From Dicaeum eximium (lineage: Eukaryota; Chordata; Aves; Passeriformes; Dicaeidae), in assembly GCA_013396995.1 (NCBI GenBank), contig VWZP01002541.1, positions 877,858 to 941,857 of the forward strand: a DNA stretch of 64,000 nt. Reading direction: 5' to 3'. The position numbers were made by a program, and so were the translations under genes. The notes below the pieces were generated by a model. The model did not search any database. It was given only the letters and a program-made list of their open reading frames with translations, and was not told the origin of the DNA. Positions 23,171 through 37,300 of this stretch are shown here, one piece after another. The stretch's first letter is position 1. Every line of letters starts with the position of its first letter.

Positions 23171-26100
23171 AACTGCTTTGCCTGTAGTTGAAGAGGATTA
23201 TTATGCTTAGTGACATGTTTTATTTATTTGAGTGTTAAGTGTATAGTACAGTGGACTGCATTAGAATTTTTATATTCTTGTCAAGTGTTGGTTTGAAGAA
23301 GGCTGTTAAAAATGTATGAGGACAAATGGCAGCCACAAATGGAGCTGATTAGTTCCTCCTAGGTAAGTGACATGTAGTTGCTACCACACTAATTTCTACT
23401 TAAGAAAAGTGTTAGCATTTCGTATGAAATTTAATTGGTTACAGAGTTGTGATTCCATGTTCTGTAGTCCTTTTATATATTGAAATGCTGCCAGTATAGA
23501 AATATCCAATCTTTATATATACTGTAGCAAACAGCAGTTTTCAATAAGATAAAGATTTTAGAGCTGTCAGAATGGACCTTAAGCACTGGGAATATGTTTT
23601 ATTTGAAAATCACTCCATAATTTGCTAGGGGTACTGAAGTACTTTCCTGTCTTAGTGGCCCACATGAAATTCTTGTGGAAACCCTCCCTACTATGCATTG
23701 GACAACTCGAGAGTTTCTAGCTATCAATGCTTTTAGGATGCCCTGATTTCTGCTCTGTCTCAGAGCTGGGCTCTTGATTTTCTCTGGTGTGTTAATTAGC
23801 AAGAATAAGCTAATGTACCACGGAGTTCTCTCTACTGAGGGAATAGCTGCCTAGTGCATGAGCACTGCCTTCTCTCCCTTCTCCCACTCACACCACCAAG
23901 CCCAACCATGTTTCCAATACTGTTTTGCTGTGATTACCTCTCTCATCTTTCCATGAAGCTACCTGTGGGACACATTACAGTGATATCACCAAATGAGCCA
24001 GAGTTTTTTTTTCTTCCAAATGATTTGTTTTATCATCATTCTTTCGGTGATTCTGTTTATTGCACAACCTTGAAAGCACAAATATTGGTGTAAGGAAAGA
24101 AGTAGCATGAAATGGGTGGAAGGCATGGCTGAAGTGGAGTCAGATTTCTTACTCAGATTTTGCTGCAGAGATTAATACAAGTCAACCATATGGCTGAGGA
24201 CACCTTCTGAGCAACTACTCTGCAAGCTGAGCAGTGCCCTGTGGATATGCTTGGCCTGTCAGTGTGTGTGTGTCTGTGCTGTAGTGTCAGAAATACTCTA
24301 GGGTAGTGCAGATACATCCTCCAGTTTTTTAACAATTAGTTGGAATCCCAAGAGCAGGACACCTGCTGGCATATGGCATTCATAAAGACAAATGTATCCT
24401 TTGAGAAAATGAGACCTCAATACAGAGGGAACAAAATGTCTGTGGGTTTACACTACATATTTTTGTGCCCAGCAGTAAGGGAATCCTTTCTGTGAAGTCA
24501 GAAGAATAAGCCCCATGGCACTGCAGCCAGCTTCTAACTCTGCACTGTGTACCAAAATGAGATGATGTATCACCTGCTCCACAAATTTGGTACTGCATGA
24601 TGTTGATGTACTGCATGCTGGGCACTGTGCTTAAGAATGACAGCAGAATCTGGAGATTCATATTTATGCACTTCATCCTAAAGACATCCTAAGAAGTCCT
24701 TGAATTTATATATTTTAGCTTTGGTTTCTTACTCACTTGCCTGCTGGTAATAAATCTACATATAGAGAGGCCTGTTCTCATGCAGAAGACTACTGGCTTG
24801 TGGCTTTCACCACTTGTGTCTACAAAGAGAGATCTGCAGATATTAACATATGTATCTCAAAATATTGCTTGATGCAGAAATATCCGTTTCCAATGTTTTC
24901 ACAAACAACTATCAGATTTTGTGATTGTTCTTTGATTCAAGCCATAATTTTTCTGTGTTTTTCCCTCCTCCTCCATCTTTCTTCTCTTGACATGCTTACA
25001 GCCTGTGTTGCTTTTACAGCAGCTTTTCCAGGACCCAAAGGAGATATTTTTAAGAGATTCTTCTCAAGGCACTGAGAAGTCTTTAAATTGCTTGAAAGAT
25101 GCTGGTGTTATCTCCCCATTAAATTCTCCCTCCCCCAGCAGTTGTACACTGGTTTTACTGTCCTCCTTTGCCTTTTGCCTCCTCTTCCTTCAGTCAAGCT
25201 CTGACATCTCTGTCATCGAACCTGATGGGCTTGGTGCCACTCTCTGGCCTCCATAGTTTCTGCATTCAGATTTGGAAGTTTAGTGTGGCTCCCCTACCTG
25301 TTCTCCAGTCAAGACCTTTGAGTAGAACTCGAAGAATATTAGCATGTGCCCATTTACCCAAGCAGTGTTACATTTCTGTTGGCTCAGTATTGAACAGTTC
25401 TCTCTGAAGAGTCCTCTTGACTGTGTTTTCCCTGGCTTTCCTTGCCTGTGGGTACCTGTGGCTGCTTCTGAAATGAGCTGCTGATTTCAGAAAAGAGGGA
25501 GATTACATTTTTTATTGTCTCATCAATACCTAAAGCTGTTCTTCTTCATTCTCTTCTTCAGAGGTTTAGCATCCTTTTTATGTTATCCCTGATTTTGGGT
25601 TGAACTCCTGATTCAGAAGTCATTCTGTCTCTGTCAGGGCTAGAGTGAAGGGCTCATACCCTGTCAATGCAGTCTGTTGCTCACTGTGGGAGCTGTGTTG
25701 GATAGGCACTATCCTGCTCACCAGAATCCTTCAGTTCTTAGCACTGCTTGTTCTGTATTCATCAGATTGGATCTCTGTGAGATGTGACTATCTGTAGCAA
25801 ACACCAGCCTTTCTATAAATAAATATGTCATTATAAAATAAACACTTCTTCTGACTTATAGCTCCTCTGACTCAAGATGACATTGACATCCTCCAATTTT
25901 GTAGCTTGTACTGACATTAGGAAACATGCATCTAAAATGTGTTAGATAAATTATGCTCTAAGGGACTGTTCAGGCTGCCCTTGATGACTGCAGCTATTAT
26001 ACAGTGTGGATATCTCAAGTTAAATGGGATAAGTGGCAGTTGAGGTCTTACTGGCAAGTGGTTCAACTGAGAAACAAGTTTGTGTTTATATGAGTGACCC

Positions 26101-29100
26101 AGCTATTCAAGAGACTGTCATTTTCATTTCTACTCTGGCAGTTCAAATCAAATACAATAATTAGATGACAGTTTTTCATAGTTGACTAGTTAGCTGTGCA
26201 GCTTAAACAATTCCTTGATCAATATGGAAATAAAGAAAGTTAAACAGAAAGTTTTGGCAATCTGTGTGCAAGGTGGAGCTAGGCATTTGAACTGATGTTC
26301 AGCATGCTTGCATTTCTAACCACTATTTTCCCTTTTCCTAAATTTATTAAAAATAGTGGGAAAGCTCTGCCCCTCACAGCATGACTGGCATGCTGTTAGA
26401 GAAATTAATCTTCAATGGAAGAATAGATTTAAGGGTGTTGTAAGGCCTTGGAATTTTTTGCAGTTATGCTTTCAAATTTTAAAGTTTCCAAAATATTAAC
26501 TTTGCTCTCTTGGATTTTCTTTCAGCCCCTAAATCCCACTAGAATGGTTTTACTCTGCTCTATGTTCAGTGTTGCATTCCTGTGTAGCAGTTACCTTTGT
26601 GAGATGGGAAAAAGACCACAAACATTGGAGTACTTCAAGTAACTTTTTCTTTCTATGGTTTTTTCATTGCTATGCTAAGTAACATCTGCAAAATATCCTT
26701 CATTCTGAGGCTCTTTATTCCACCCTAAAGAAACATATTGCCTAAAGAAACAAATGATGTACTCCCTGTTCAAATGCCACTGGCCATGATGCTCTGTTGC
26801 ACAGCTGTGATTATTATGAGAGGGTGGACAGCAATGGCAACAGTGAAAATCTTGATGTTAGAGCAAGCACCTAGCAAAGACTCCTCTGAGATGTTTCTCA
26901 ACTTGTCACTCCTTTGAAAATAGTAGCCATCACTGCAATATTGGTGCTCTGTGAGATTAGTAAAATTATAACTTTGCAACTTGGTTTATTTTCCAGATGC
27001 TCTAAAGTCAACACAGCTGCAGCTGCTTTTGGGCAGGTTGATTTTAAATGCTGATTTGACTTGTTGCTGCTTATGTTTTTGTTGGTATTCTTTTTATGTC
27101 ACCTTATGGTACGATGGCTAAGCCAGAAGGACACATCAGGTCCTCTAATTTGGGGGATTTCTGCCATTCTGCAGATGGATGTTTTCTTATTTTAAGCCTT
27201 CTTTTTCCCAGCACTTTCTCAGAGATCAAGAATATGAACAGGACTTAGCCTCCTACAAGAAGGCCAGAACTGTAATCTAAACTAGTACAAAATGAGTCAA
27301 AGCAAGGACATGGGCACTGGTCACAATCAAATTGGTACCTCCTACAAGTTGATCCATGAAGCACACACACTCTTGTGCCCCCCCAGTTTTTTCTTCTCTA
27401 AATACTGCTGATCTAATGACCATATATTTAGAGTTAATTGAATAAATTTTTGGGGGAGTTAAATAAGGAGAGATTTTTCATATATTATTGCAACATGCTT
27501 TAACCCTGGTCACCATCGTGGGGAATCTACAACTGGATCAGAACTTCACAGCTAAATAAGGTAGGTGGAACAAGATTACTTAGTCTGTGCTTTAATGTAT
27601 TTCAAAAAAGCTTTGTTTTTCATTTAAATTCTGTACAAATGTGCAGTGAAGGTTTCTGTACAGGATGAAACAGCTTTATATAGCTTCAGAAAGCAATGGT
27701 GTGAAACCATGGGTCATATCAGAATAAAGGGACCTTGTTTCTTAGTCCAGGCTAAGGTATTTTAATCTGCTTTATTTCTTGTCTGTATCATGCTGTGTGT
27801 TCAGCTGAGGCAGAAACAAGGTTGAAGAGGCAGATTTTATAATATATTTAGATTCAGAACCAGGAAAATGAGAGACAAGTGAGTTTTTCAAATTACAGCT
27901 GAAATCTGAATCTGATTACAGAGTGATGTTGGAAATTTCACTGAATATTTTAACACTCCAGTGTGCTCTATGAAATCAGTCATCATTCTTTAATGAATTT
28001 AATATAAATAGTGGCATGCTTACTGAATTAGGGATCATAGAATTTTGTTGGCACTTAAACCAAGTATTGAAAGACTAGGCTAGAGCTATGCTGACTTTTT
28101 ATCCATTTCTTTCATTTAAGTAATATTTAATTAAGCTATGTGAGATGGGACATCATCAGTGAAATGGATATCAGTTCTGAATTCTTGGGCAAGATACTTA
28201 TTCAAAAATGCTTTGATGGTGAGAACAAACAAATTCTGGATGAGGATTTCAGTTACTGGATAACTGAATCAGTCATGCTCTGAAAGAGCATCTCTTCTTG
28301 ATTTTTTATAATAGTATCTGAGATACACCCTCTCAGCAAAGAGTTCAGGGCTGTTAACATGAGTGGGGATGGATGAGTGCATGTGCCATCCAGCTCAGCT
28401 TGGAGATGTTTAAGCCCTTGTTTTGGCTTCAGCATTTCCTACCTGCTGTCAAGAAAATTTGAAGGGACGATATATAGCACATAGCTTTGACTCAGTGCAT
28501 CCTTTGTGGCTAAGCACATCATGGGTCATGTTTAAATCATGTTGAGTGGAATGGTGGCAGAATGCTCATATTGGCCTTGAACAGACAGAAAATTCTCAAG
28601 CAGAAATGGGACACCTGAAAAGCTGAGTGCCAAATCCTAATTTTGTCCCACCTTTGTTGAGGGCTTGGGTGCTCCTTACAAAGCTCTGAGGAAGTAACAC
28701 TTTGCCACTGATGTGCTGGTGTTACCTCACCTCTACTGCATCAGTAGGTTTTGAGTCCAAACCTTCTTAGGGCAAGTCACTCTGGTTGGGTGGCCTTGAG
28801 GGCACCTTCTGCAAAACGTGCAGCTCAGCCCTGCCATTCAGCATGGGCTCAATACACACAGATTTCTGAGCCCTCTTTATTTTTATGTAAGTTGTTCTTT
28901 CTACTTTAATGCATATTTTTATCTCAGCTATCAGAGCACAGCTGTGGCAGGAGGGACACAGGGACATGTTACCTTGGAGTGGGAGTGCAGCAATGGAGGT
29001 GTAGCCAGTGTGCCAGAGGGAATACAGACCCAGGGGAGGCAGGAGGAGCTGCTGAGCCAGAGGTACCCCAGAGGTACCAGGGCTGTGAGGGATTGCATTA

Positions 29101-32100
29101 CCTTGCATTACCTGGGAGCTGAACCCTGCCCCTTACTCCTGCACATGGCCCATAGGAAGGGTAGTTGATGTTCAAGCTCTGTTTCTCCTAGGTGGATATA
29201 TGAGCACTTGTGATGAATATTTTTCATTCTCTCCAGTCCAGCTACAAAGCCTGGAGGAACAGAAGAAACATTCCTGAATTCAGATTTTTTTCTTCAAATC
29301 AAATTATGCTCAAAAGCATTTAATGTCTCCCTTAGCCAACCATTTTCCAAGTGTGGTAGGTTTTTATCATGAAAAGCAACCTTCATAGTTTACTTACTTT
29401 AATGTTGCAGGGCAGAACAAGCTTCTCTTGTTTCTTTTTTTATCTGGGCAGTTTTCTGCTGTGATGAAAGCAAAGGTCTCTTTGTGTGGTGCAGTGAAGA
29501 CATTAAGAAACTACCACTGGCCACAGAAGTTTGCTGCAATCCTTCTGATATACATATGATTGATAGCTATGAAACTATTCCCATCTTTCTAAATCTCTCT
29601 GCATTTTTAGAAAAAACCATCCAGTAGCTGAGAGGAAGATATACAGTGATACCTCTTTTCTTATTTCTGGCATACACTGAAAAAGAAGATGAGGAGCAAA
29701 ATACCTGCATGTGGGGTTTTAATATAGGCCTTCAGGGCTGGGTGAACTGTAGTTGATTAGCAAGAGAAAAGGCAGTCATGTAAAACTGGCACAAGGGGGC
29801 AGGTGTGCACCACTGAAAATTCTTCATGGTTTGTGTTTATGAAAGATGGCAATTAGCTGCAGGACACAGAATGGTAACTGTCTTGTTATGGGTATAAATG
29901 GCTATTTTAATTGTGCTGTAAGAAAAATTGTGCTGAATATTTAATTAGAATGAAACCTCACATTTCTACATAAAATCAAAAGGGCTTAACAAAATAAATG
30001 GTTTACAAAATTTGATTTCCAGTATGGATCAATAGCAGAGACAACTAGGGAATAAAAATGTGTTTCACTAATCCTTTTTACTGGATCAGATGAGATGAGC
30101 CATTCAATTATCATAATTCAAGACTTGAAATTTACACATATTGGGACCATATTGTTGTCATGCTTAAAGGTGTCCTTATACTCAAAATTTTGGATGTGCT
30201 CCCTGAGCAGTGATGATTGCAGTGGTGGTGCATATGGTTGAGCCTTAGGAGTTCAGAGAGTTAAATGTGTGTACAAAATGCTATATATGACTGCACAAAG
30301 AAAGCCAGTGCAGGAGGCACAGTCAAAGAAGAGCTGCAGTAAGAGATGCTACAGCAGCAGAAGTTTCATTATGCTCTTAAGACAAATTAATTTGCTGTAG
30401 AGACAGCTACTCATGCAGTGACAGCATTTTCCTCCCCAAACCTCTCCTTGCAGTGACATATTCTGCATCTTCATTACCTGATCTGTTCCACATTTTATCC
30501 ACAGTGAAGTAACATTTTTTATGCTTTTTTTTAATATTAAAAAACAAAACTCAAGTGCTAGAGATAAAAGCAGTAAATTTATTTAATGTGATTCCATTAA
30601 AATTACTTCCTATTGCTGTCTGGACTTGCACTAACATAGGCTTTGTTGCTCCAGCAGTGCCAACTTCATGACTGTCTTCTATTTAGAGACAGCCAAAATT
30701 TTTCAATACACAAGACATGGAGATGAAGCTTTGCAGGAATAGGTGTTTCAGGAGACCTTCACTGTGGCTGAGCTGAAATGAATGGAATTAATACAAGAAA
30801 ATAAGCTATTTACACATATACATGTATAGAGTAGGAGTTTGCAATTTTGTGTTAATCTGTGAGACTTTATTTTTCTGTGGAAGAAAAAGACACTCAATAC
30901 TGTTTAAAATCTGTTTTATTGTTGTAATACCATTGTGCCAGCAGATGATTAATACTTGCCTTAAAGCAGTGGGGGCTCAGTTCAGCTGCAGACACTGCCA
31001 GGGTGAGTAGCTGATGCTTCCTTGCTGCCTTTCATATTTCCAGGCACATTTCTCACCTCAGTTGGATTGCTCCAGGTCAAAAATGAGGATGTTTCTTTCC
31101 AAACTGTTGACATCTGACTGTCAGAGTAATCCCTGACTGATGTTCCCTAAATATTTGATTTCTTCATTTTACCTATTGACCTGTATTATGGACATGGTAG
31201 AGCAGTCCCTTTGCCTTTATATAGACACTTTTTATATGAGCAAAACTTGAATCTCTCTTCCACAGTTGCCAAATGTATTGTTTTCTTAAAAATTATTTTA
31301 GCTTTTTGAATTTACTCCATTTTCTCTTTGTTTCTCTTGTTGTCTAAATTGTTTGCAAGGATTAAGGAAGCTTCAGCAGAGGCAGTGAAAGGAGGACAAT
31401 CCAGTTATGCAGGGCTAGCTGAGGTCTGTGACTGCCATGGAGAGAAGAGCCTGGGCAGCATCTCCTCCATCAGGCACTACCAAGACTTGACTTTTGCTCC
31501 TTTTGGGCCTCTGTAGGAAACCTACTACTCATAGCTCCATGATGATGATCACAGCATTTGGGATGTCAGTATATCCAAACTCAGGCCAATGTGGAAGTCT
31601 AGATGTGGCTGTGTGGTGTCACCTCTCAGAAGAACCAAAGACTGGCTCCAGACCCTCAGAATAGGCTTCCTTCTCCCCACTTTCTCTATAGCACCATGCA
31701 GGCTCTTCTCCTTTATTTTAGCGTGGTCACTAGGTGATTAGTGGCCATGAATGCCCTTTTCCAAGCTTTGAATGTAGGTACTACAATTACTTACAAGGAA
31801 TTGCCTCAGCCTTGAATTTTCAAAAGTAATTGCTTGTGGTTCATTAAATTTCTTAGTTATATCCCTAGCTCTCTGACCTGAATATTGCTGGAATGCACTT
31901 TTTAACATTTTTTTCTCTGCATTCTTTATTCCAACCATAATAGCTATTTATTTCTACATATTTTTACTAGGAAATGTTCCAAAGCTGCTTCTATACTTGT
32001 TTCCCTCTACAGACAATAGTTTACTTAATGAATTCTGACTATAGAACTGCTGGATTCTTCTACTACGTTTTGTGAACATAATAAAGAACAGAGCAGAAGG

Positions 32101-33867
32101 TATGAGAGCTTAAGTTTAATTCCAGATTTTAAATTTTGTTTATAGCTAGGTTATTGGCAAGATGCTATAGAGACACTTTGATTAAAATAAAAAAATGTAT
32201 TATTGAAAGCAAGAAGACTGGGCATCTAAATAAAGCTATTTAGCATGTCATAATCATTTAAATGCCAGTTACCTGCTGGAATAAAAGTTGTACTGCAGGA
32301 TCCAATCCCACAGGAAATGTGTTAACATTACAAAAATAATCATAAATTTTGTACAGTATTTACACATTTTGATCAAGACCACAGCCAAGTACTTTGATGA
32401 AGACTTGATTTATAGTCTGTGAAGAGGATATGTCTGTCATTGGACCAATTTCTCTGCTTCGTCTTTCAACCCTGGTTGGTTTTCTTTCTCCAATTTTTGT
32501 TGCTGGTGTTTGTTAACCTACATTTGACAAGACAGCTGGTTTCAGCCAGATTGATCATCTTTGTCTTGGCATATTGTACAAGTTATTTCTGACCTCAGTC
32601 CTCAGAAAACATGGAAAAATGCTATTTCCTAAGTTTTATTGCAAGATTTCTGATAAACATTACTGTATTTACTGAATGTTTGTAAAGCACAGAATTATGT
32701 CCCACTAATGACTGTTTAATGCCGAAGTTCAGCACATCTCACAGCTGGGCATTAGCTAATGAACACAAGATGGTCTATATATAATAGCTGTTTATCCTCT
32801 CAGGAAAAAAAATCCCAAGTTTTATCCCAGAAAGCCTGGGTGAAGCTTTTAAACCAGACAGTTTTACAGACATGTTGTCATTCCTCAAATTAAGAATATT
32901 TCTCCACTGCCTGTCCATGCTCTAGGAACTATGAATGGTGACTCAGTAAAGGACCACCTTCTGTGGCTGGTTTATTCAAAGGCCCTTACACAGAGCAATA
33001 CTCTGCCATGCATAAAACCAGGTCATTGAAATTTTGCACATGTTCTTAAAGTACATTTTAGAACAGGAGGAGTATTGTTCCTTGTATCCTGACCGAGTTT
33101 GTGTTGGTGTCATTATTTTAATTTTCAGAATTCATATTATTTTCTATTTCCATAATAATTTATTAGTTTCAGTGGAGAGGACACTGATTTTGTTGGTATA
33201 CAATTATGAAATGCTAGGTAGGGGCCAGGTTGTGGCACAGACCACCTCCTTCTGGTATAGAGTTGGGCTGTTGAGGTCCTTATTACACTGGAATTGCTGC
33301 TGCTTCTCAAGAGGGCTTGTTGGAATATTTTCTTAAGCTACAAGTAATTCTTAGAGATTTTTCTGACTTTTCCTTAAACAGTTCTCTCTGATGGTGTTAC
33401 AAGTTATGCTATAAGAAGTTTGTATACGCAGTGACTAAGTCTGGATGAAACAATATTGGATTCTCCAGTGAAAACTTGCACATTTATTTCCTGAATATTT
33501 TAGTGACTATTTATCTTTTTTTTTCTTCTTTTTTTAAAATATATCTGTGTGTTGAAAAGCTCTTCCTGAGCAGACAAGTGATCTGCTCAGTCAGCCCCAG
33601 CTTAAAGCTCTGAGAGAAGTGACGAGCAGAAGGAGAAAAACAGGACAACAGAACATGTATCTGTCTTGCACAGATGCAAAGTGCTTGTGATGTTTTTTCT
33701 TTTTTTTTTGCCAGATCTTCAAACACTGCCTGTCAAATAATTTAAGGGAATTCATTGTGTAACTCCGTGCGGCAGAATTCAGTGAGGATGTGACAGGTGT
33801 TTTGAAGTTTCACCACAAAGCTCGAAGCTCACCTTTTGCTTTCCTGGCTGAAAATATCATTGCTGCC
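23171..33867. other. Intergenic, no gene recognised
   Basis: This is downstream of the presumed NEBL end. The open frames are all short (116 codons or fewer) and none resembles a known protein; those at 28818-29168 (+) and 28767-29108 (-) overlap each other and sit in a locally G+C-richer patch (about 28650-29170). The stretch at about 29850-30170 is unique-looking and A+T-rich, and could be conserved. A single MEF2-type decamer (TTAAAAATAG, about 26347) is compatible with chance. No clear repeat family was recognised. In human the corresponding side of NEBL is a large gene-poor gap before PLXDC2 (recalled synteny). Confidence 0.6.
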
Positions 33868-34367
33868 TGTCGTGGTTTAGGAACAGCAATCTGGAATTTA
33901 GTTCCCCCCATCCCCACCCCCTTTCCTAGGACTCTCCCAAACCAGATGTCCCTTGCCCCCTCCCATCTCCCACCTCAGGATAGAGTTGAGAATTGGAGGC
34001 ACAAAAAACATTTAAAAAGATGGATTGAGATAAAAACTGTTTACTGGAAACAGCAATGAGATACAAACCCAGACAGTAACAGCAGCAATAACAGAAGTAT
34101 ACAAATAGAGGGTGATTTACATGCAAAAAATGCTCATTGACTGGCCTGACCTGGTGATGCTGAGACATTGAGCAATGGTGAATGGACTCCCCATGCCAGA
34201 TGCTTTTTCCTGACTGCAAACCACTCCCGCCTTCTCTGAAGTGGGAATGCTTTCCTCCTGCCCCTGGTGGTATGGAAAACCAGCCCAGACATGCCCCAAA
34301 GGCTTCAGGCTAACTCCCCACAGCTACTGCCAAAACATTAACTCTGTCCTGGCTGAAAACCAGAACA
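33868..34367 (-). mobile_element. Solo LTR of an avian ERVL-type endogenous retrovirus
   Basis: A 500-bp element is bounded by TG...CA and flanked by a 5-bp target-site duplication with one mismatch (CTGCC at 33863-33867, CTACC at 34368-34372). Read on the minus strand it begins TGTTCTGGTTTTC and soon has GAGTTAAT, contains a TTTTTATCTCAATCCAT stretch near the R/U5 region, and ends AAACCACGACA; this layout matches passerine ERVL-family LTRs as I remember them. No internal gag/pol sequence lies next to it, so it is a solo LTR left by recombination between the two LTRs. The mismatched duplication suggests some age. The open frames across it are meaningless. The exact family name is not assigned. 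Confidence 0.85.
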
Positions 34368-37300
34368 CTACCAGACAAGTGTCAGAGGTAATGACTAATT
34401 TTCAGGCCCAGAACTAAAAAGCGTATTATAGCCTGTAGATATTTCTTCCAGTTATTGATTCCAAATATTTAGTGCTTCATTTTGCTGAAATGAATGATAC
34501 ATTTACATCTCTACATTCTGACCAGGACCTTGCCAGTAGCACTATGCATCAGATGTCAAATACAACATCTACAACTGGCATTAAAAACCCCCTTGTTTTA
34601 TATATTGAGGTTCATGAATCAATAATTTCTGTTCTACATATAACAAAGAAGCTGTCCAAAATGAAACCTAAAGTAATGCCAAAAAAGAAAAGGCAATGCA
34701 AGAATGTGCTTGGATACCTTAAATCAGGAGTGTCTTAATATATCTTAGAAGTGATTTATGTCAAGTCCCTCCTTGAAGAAATACTGACAAGTGGAAGAAA
34801 GTTTATAATTTATTAATAGTTTACTATTGTTGACTAAGTGGCTTCTCTTGGCAGTACATGTCATGGATGCAAAATAAATTTCTCAGTGACTAATATCTTC
34901 TAGCTCCCTTTTAAAAATATCAGGTGGTTATTACATGATTGTCTCCTGGAGGAACATTATGGGGTGAAGTTTTCACCCTTTTACTTCCCTTAGGTTTTTG
35001 TTCCTACTGAGAGTTTGTATACAAGTCAGAGAAGATTCTTACTTTTGTATAAACTAGTAGAGGTTGGGACTTGATATTTTCACTTTTAAATAATCTTAAG
35101 GTAAAGATGCTGCTTTATTTGCTATTTAGAAGCTCTCAGTTTATGTATTCCAAATGTGTGTATGTGTGTGTGTGTATCTATCTCTCACCATTATAAGACA
35201 TAAATTAAAAGCTAACTGGCGCTTTGCTGTTTGGAATTTAATTTTGAATTGATAGAACAAAGTGGAAAGCAGAGATAACTGCAGTTGTGTGGGTTGTTTA
35301 CCTGAAATGGAACCACTGTTTTACCTGAAAAGAAATCAGCTCATTTGTTCTGCCCCATACCCTCCTTACACTGGCAGAAGTGTCTGTAGAGCCATGCAGT
35401 GAACCAAATCGAGCAAATCCACAGCATGACCACAGGTAACCCCCAAACAAAATAAGTTGATTTTAACCTTCATCAATTCTCCATCCCAGATCTTTGCACA
35501 GCTGATGAATGCAAGTTGATACTCAGTAGCAGAGGTTAGCCAGGAAAGAAGAAAAGCCCTGTCAGAATTTACTAGTAGAAGATAAATTTCTGGGTAGGGA
35601 ATCTTTCTTCAATGAGACTGTAGCATTGATTTCACTGCTGTCTCTCACAATGTAGCACACTTTTAAAAAAAATTTAAAATATAGGTGTCGGTTGTTTTTT
35701 TTTTTTTGGTAAAAGGTTTTTCCCTATCTCTAAGGGTATTTACAATTAAGAGCAATGACGTTTTGGTCTTGGTAAAGAACTGTAATAGAAACAGTAGTAA
35801 AAGCTAAACATCCTACCTTGCTAACACCTGTTTAATTTCATCAAATATAGGCATACAAGAAGCCCTGGTGTAGTGCTTCCCTGCAGATGTCATGTTGCAT
35901 AGCTGCTGATTCACATGCCATGATATCACTAATAATTTTAAAGTCAAATTTTGTGTGAAAGTAGGAACATAACCATTAGAATTTAAATTCTTCTGGCAAT
36001 GTTTTGAACTTGTTCCTACTCTATAAGCCAAGCAGCCTGCTGTTTGAAGAAAGTTTCCTAAGATTCTTAAGATAAAAAAAAGGTGTTTTGTTGAGTAAAT
36101 GTATATAAGGTATTTTAAGATAACTAGCCTTGTAGCAGAAAAACATTCTTTACCATCAGTAAATATCTGTATCTTGTTTTATGTAGCCCTACAGTATTAA
36201 TGGGATAACATTACATAGATATATGTAAAAATAATTAATACGTCATTTCATATTCATTGCTGTCAATGTCTGTATTTAGAAACAAGCACTTAAACCTCTT
36301 CTGCTTGGACCAGCACTCATGAGAACACAAGAAAATTATAAATGTTGTGTTGCATGTGTTGTGATTTCCTATGCAGATATGATAATGCAAATTATAGAGC
36401 CAGCTCTATAGGCATTGAAAAACATGTAGGGAATTTCCTCTCTCTCTGATGACAATTCTCTCCCTTCCTTGTTCCTAACCTATGGACATAAACTAATTAC
36501 AATAATAGAGTTGTTACCTTCAGTGTTTTATTTTTCCTCCACAGGAATCTAAATATATTTTCTTCATCAAAGAAGAGATCATGAATGAGAATGACTACTT
36601 TATAAAACAAGACATTATAAAAGGAAAGGAAACAGTGTTTGAATGCCTAAGCTTTCTGCAGGCAAACCCAATTAGTAATAAAGGAGCTTTGACTTTATGG
36701 GAAAACTATCATGGTAACTCTATTAGAATGAAAACCAGACTATTTTCACACTTTATCCCTTTAAAAATCTTATGGCCATTTGCATGTTTTTTACTATTGA
36801 ATTTCCAACCTATTCATCAAGAGACAGACACTTTACACATTAAATTATGCTTTTGTGTGTGTATATTCAATAGGTCTTTTCACTCCTGTAAATCCACTAT
36901 TAGTCCTATTACAATGTTTGCTTATGTCTTTTCTGTGTCAGGCAGCTTCTTTCTATTCAAGACTGCATGAAGTAACAACATTTCCTAATTTCATACAGTC
37001 CTAGTATATCAGAGCAACCCACTGAGCAGTTGTTCAGCTGTGAATTAGCTGTATGAATTCCTTGGTCCTTCGCCCATTGTACATGCTTGGGCACTCTATG
37101 GGAGAAGTCCCAACTTTCCCATCACAGCAGTGCTGGGAGGTGCTTCCCTCCTCCTGCTGCTCAGCAAATGGGCCATTCCTAAAATGTCTTTGGTGATGAT
37201 GAAGGCTCGCTGTCTTAATTTTTAACTTGACATACACCAGTGTGTGGTGCAATTCAGGCTCTGTCTATCTTGTGTCCTGAGATGCAGAAGGGTAAAATTT

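Noticed and set aside
26346..26356. MEF2-type site TTAAAAATAG
   Set aside because: A single degenerate A/T decamer in A+T-rich DNA is expected by chance, and no cluster surrounds it.
28767..29168. Overlapping 113- and 116-codon frames on opposite strands
   Set aside because: Opposite-strand open frames over the same G+C-richer bases are expected by chance. There is no domain, splice context or similarity.
30826..30845. ATAGAGTAGGAGTTT shared with 43497-43511
   Set aside because: Only a 15-bp match with unrelated flanks, compatible with chance in 64 kb, unlike the 53-bp pair.
36581..36970. 129-codon open frame following a good splice-acceptor-like TTTTTCCTCCACAG
   Set aside because: The protein is compositionally random-looking (hydrophobic, Cys/Phe-rich), matches no family I know, has no donor or neighbouring exons, and sits in A+T-rich intergenic DNA. 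A lncRNA exon cannot be excluded, but nothing supports it.
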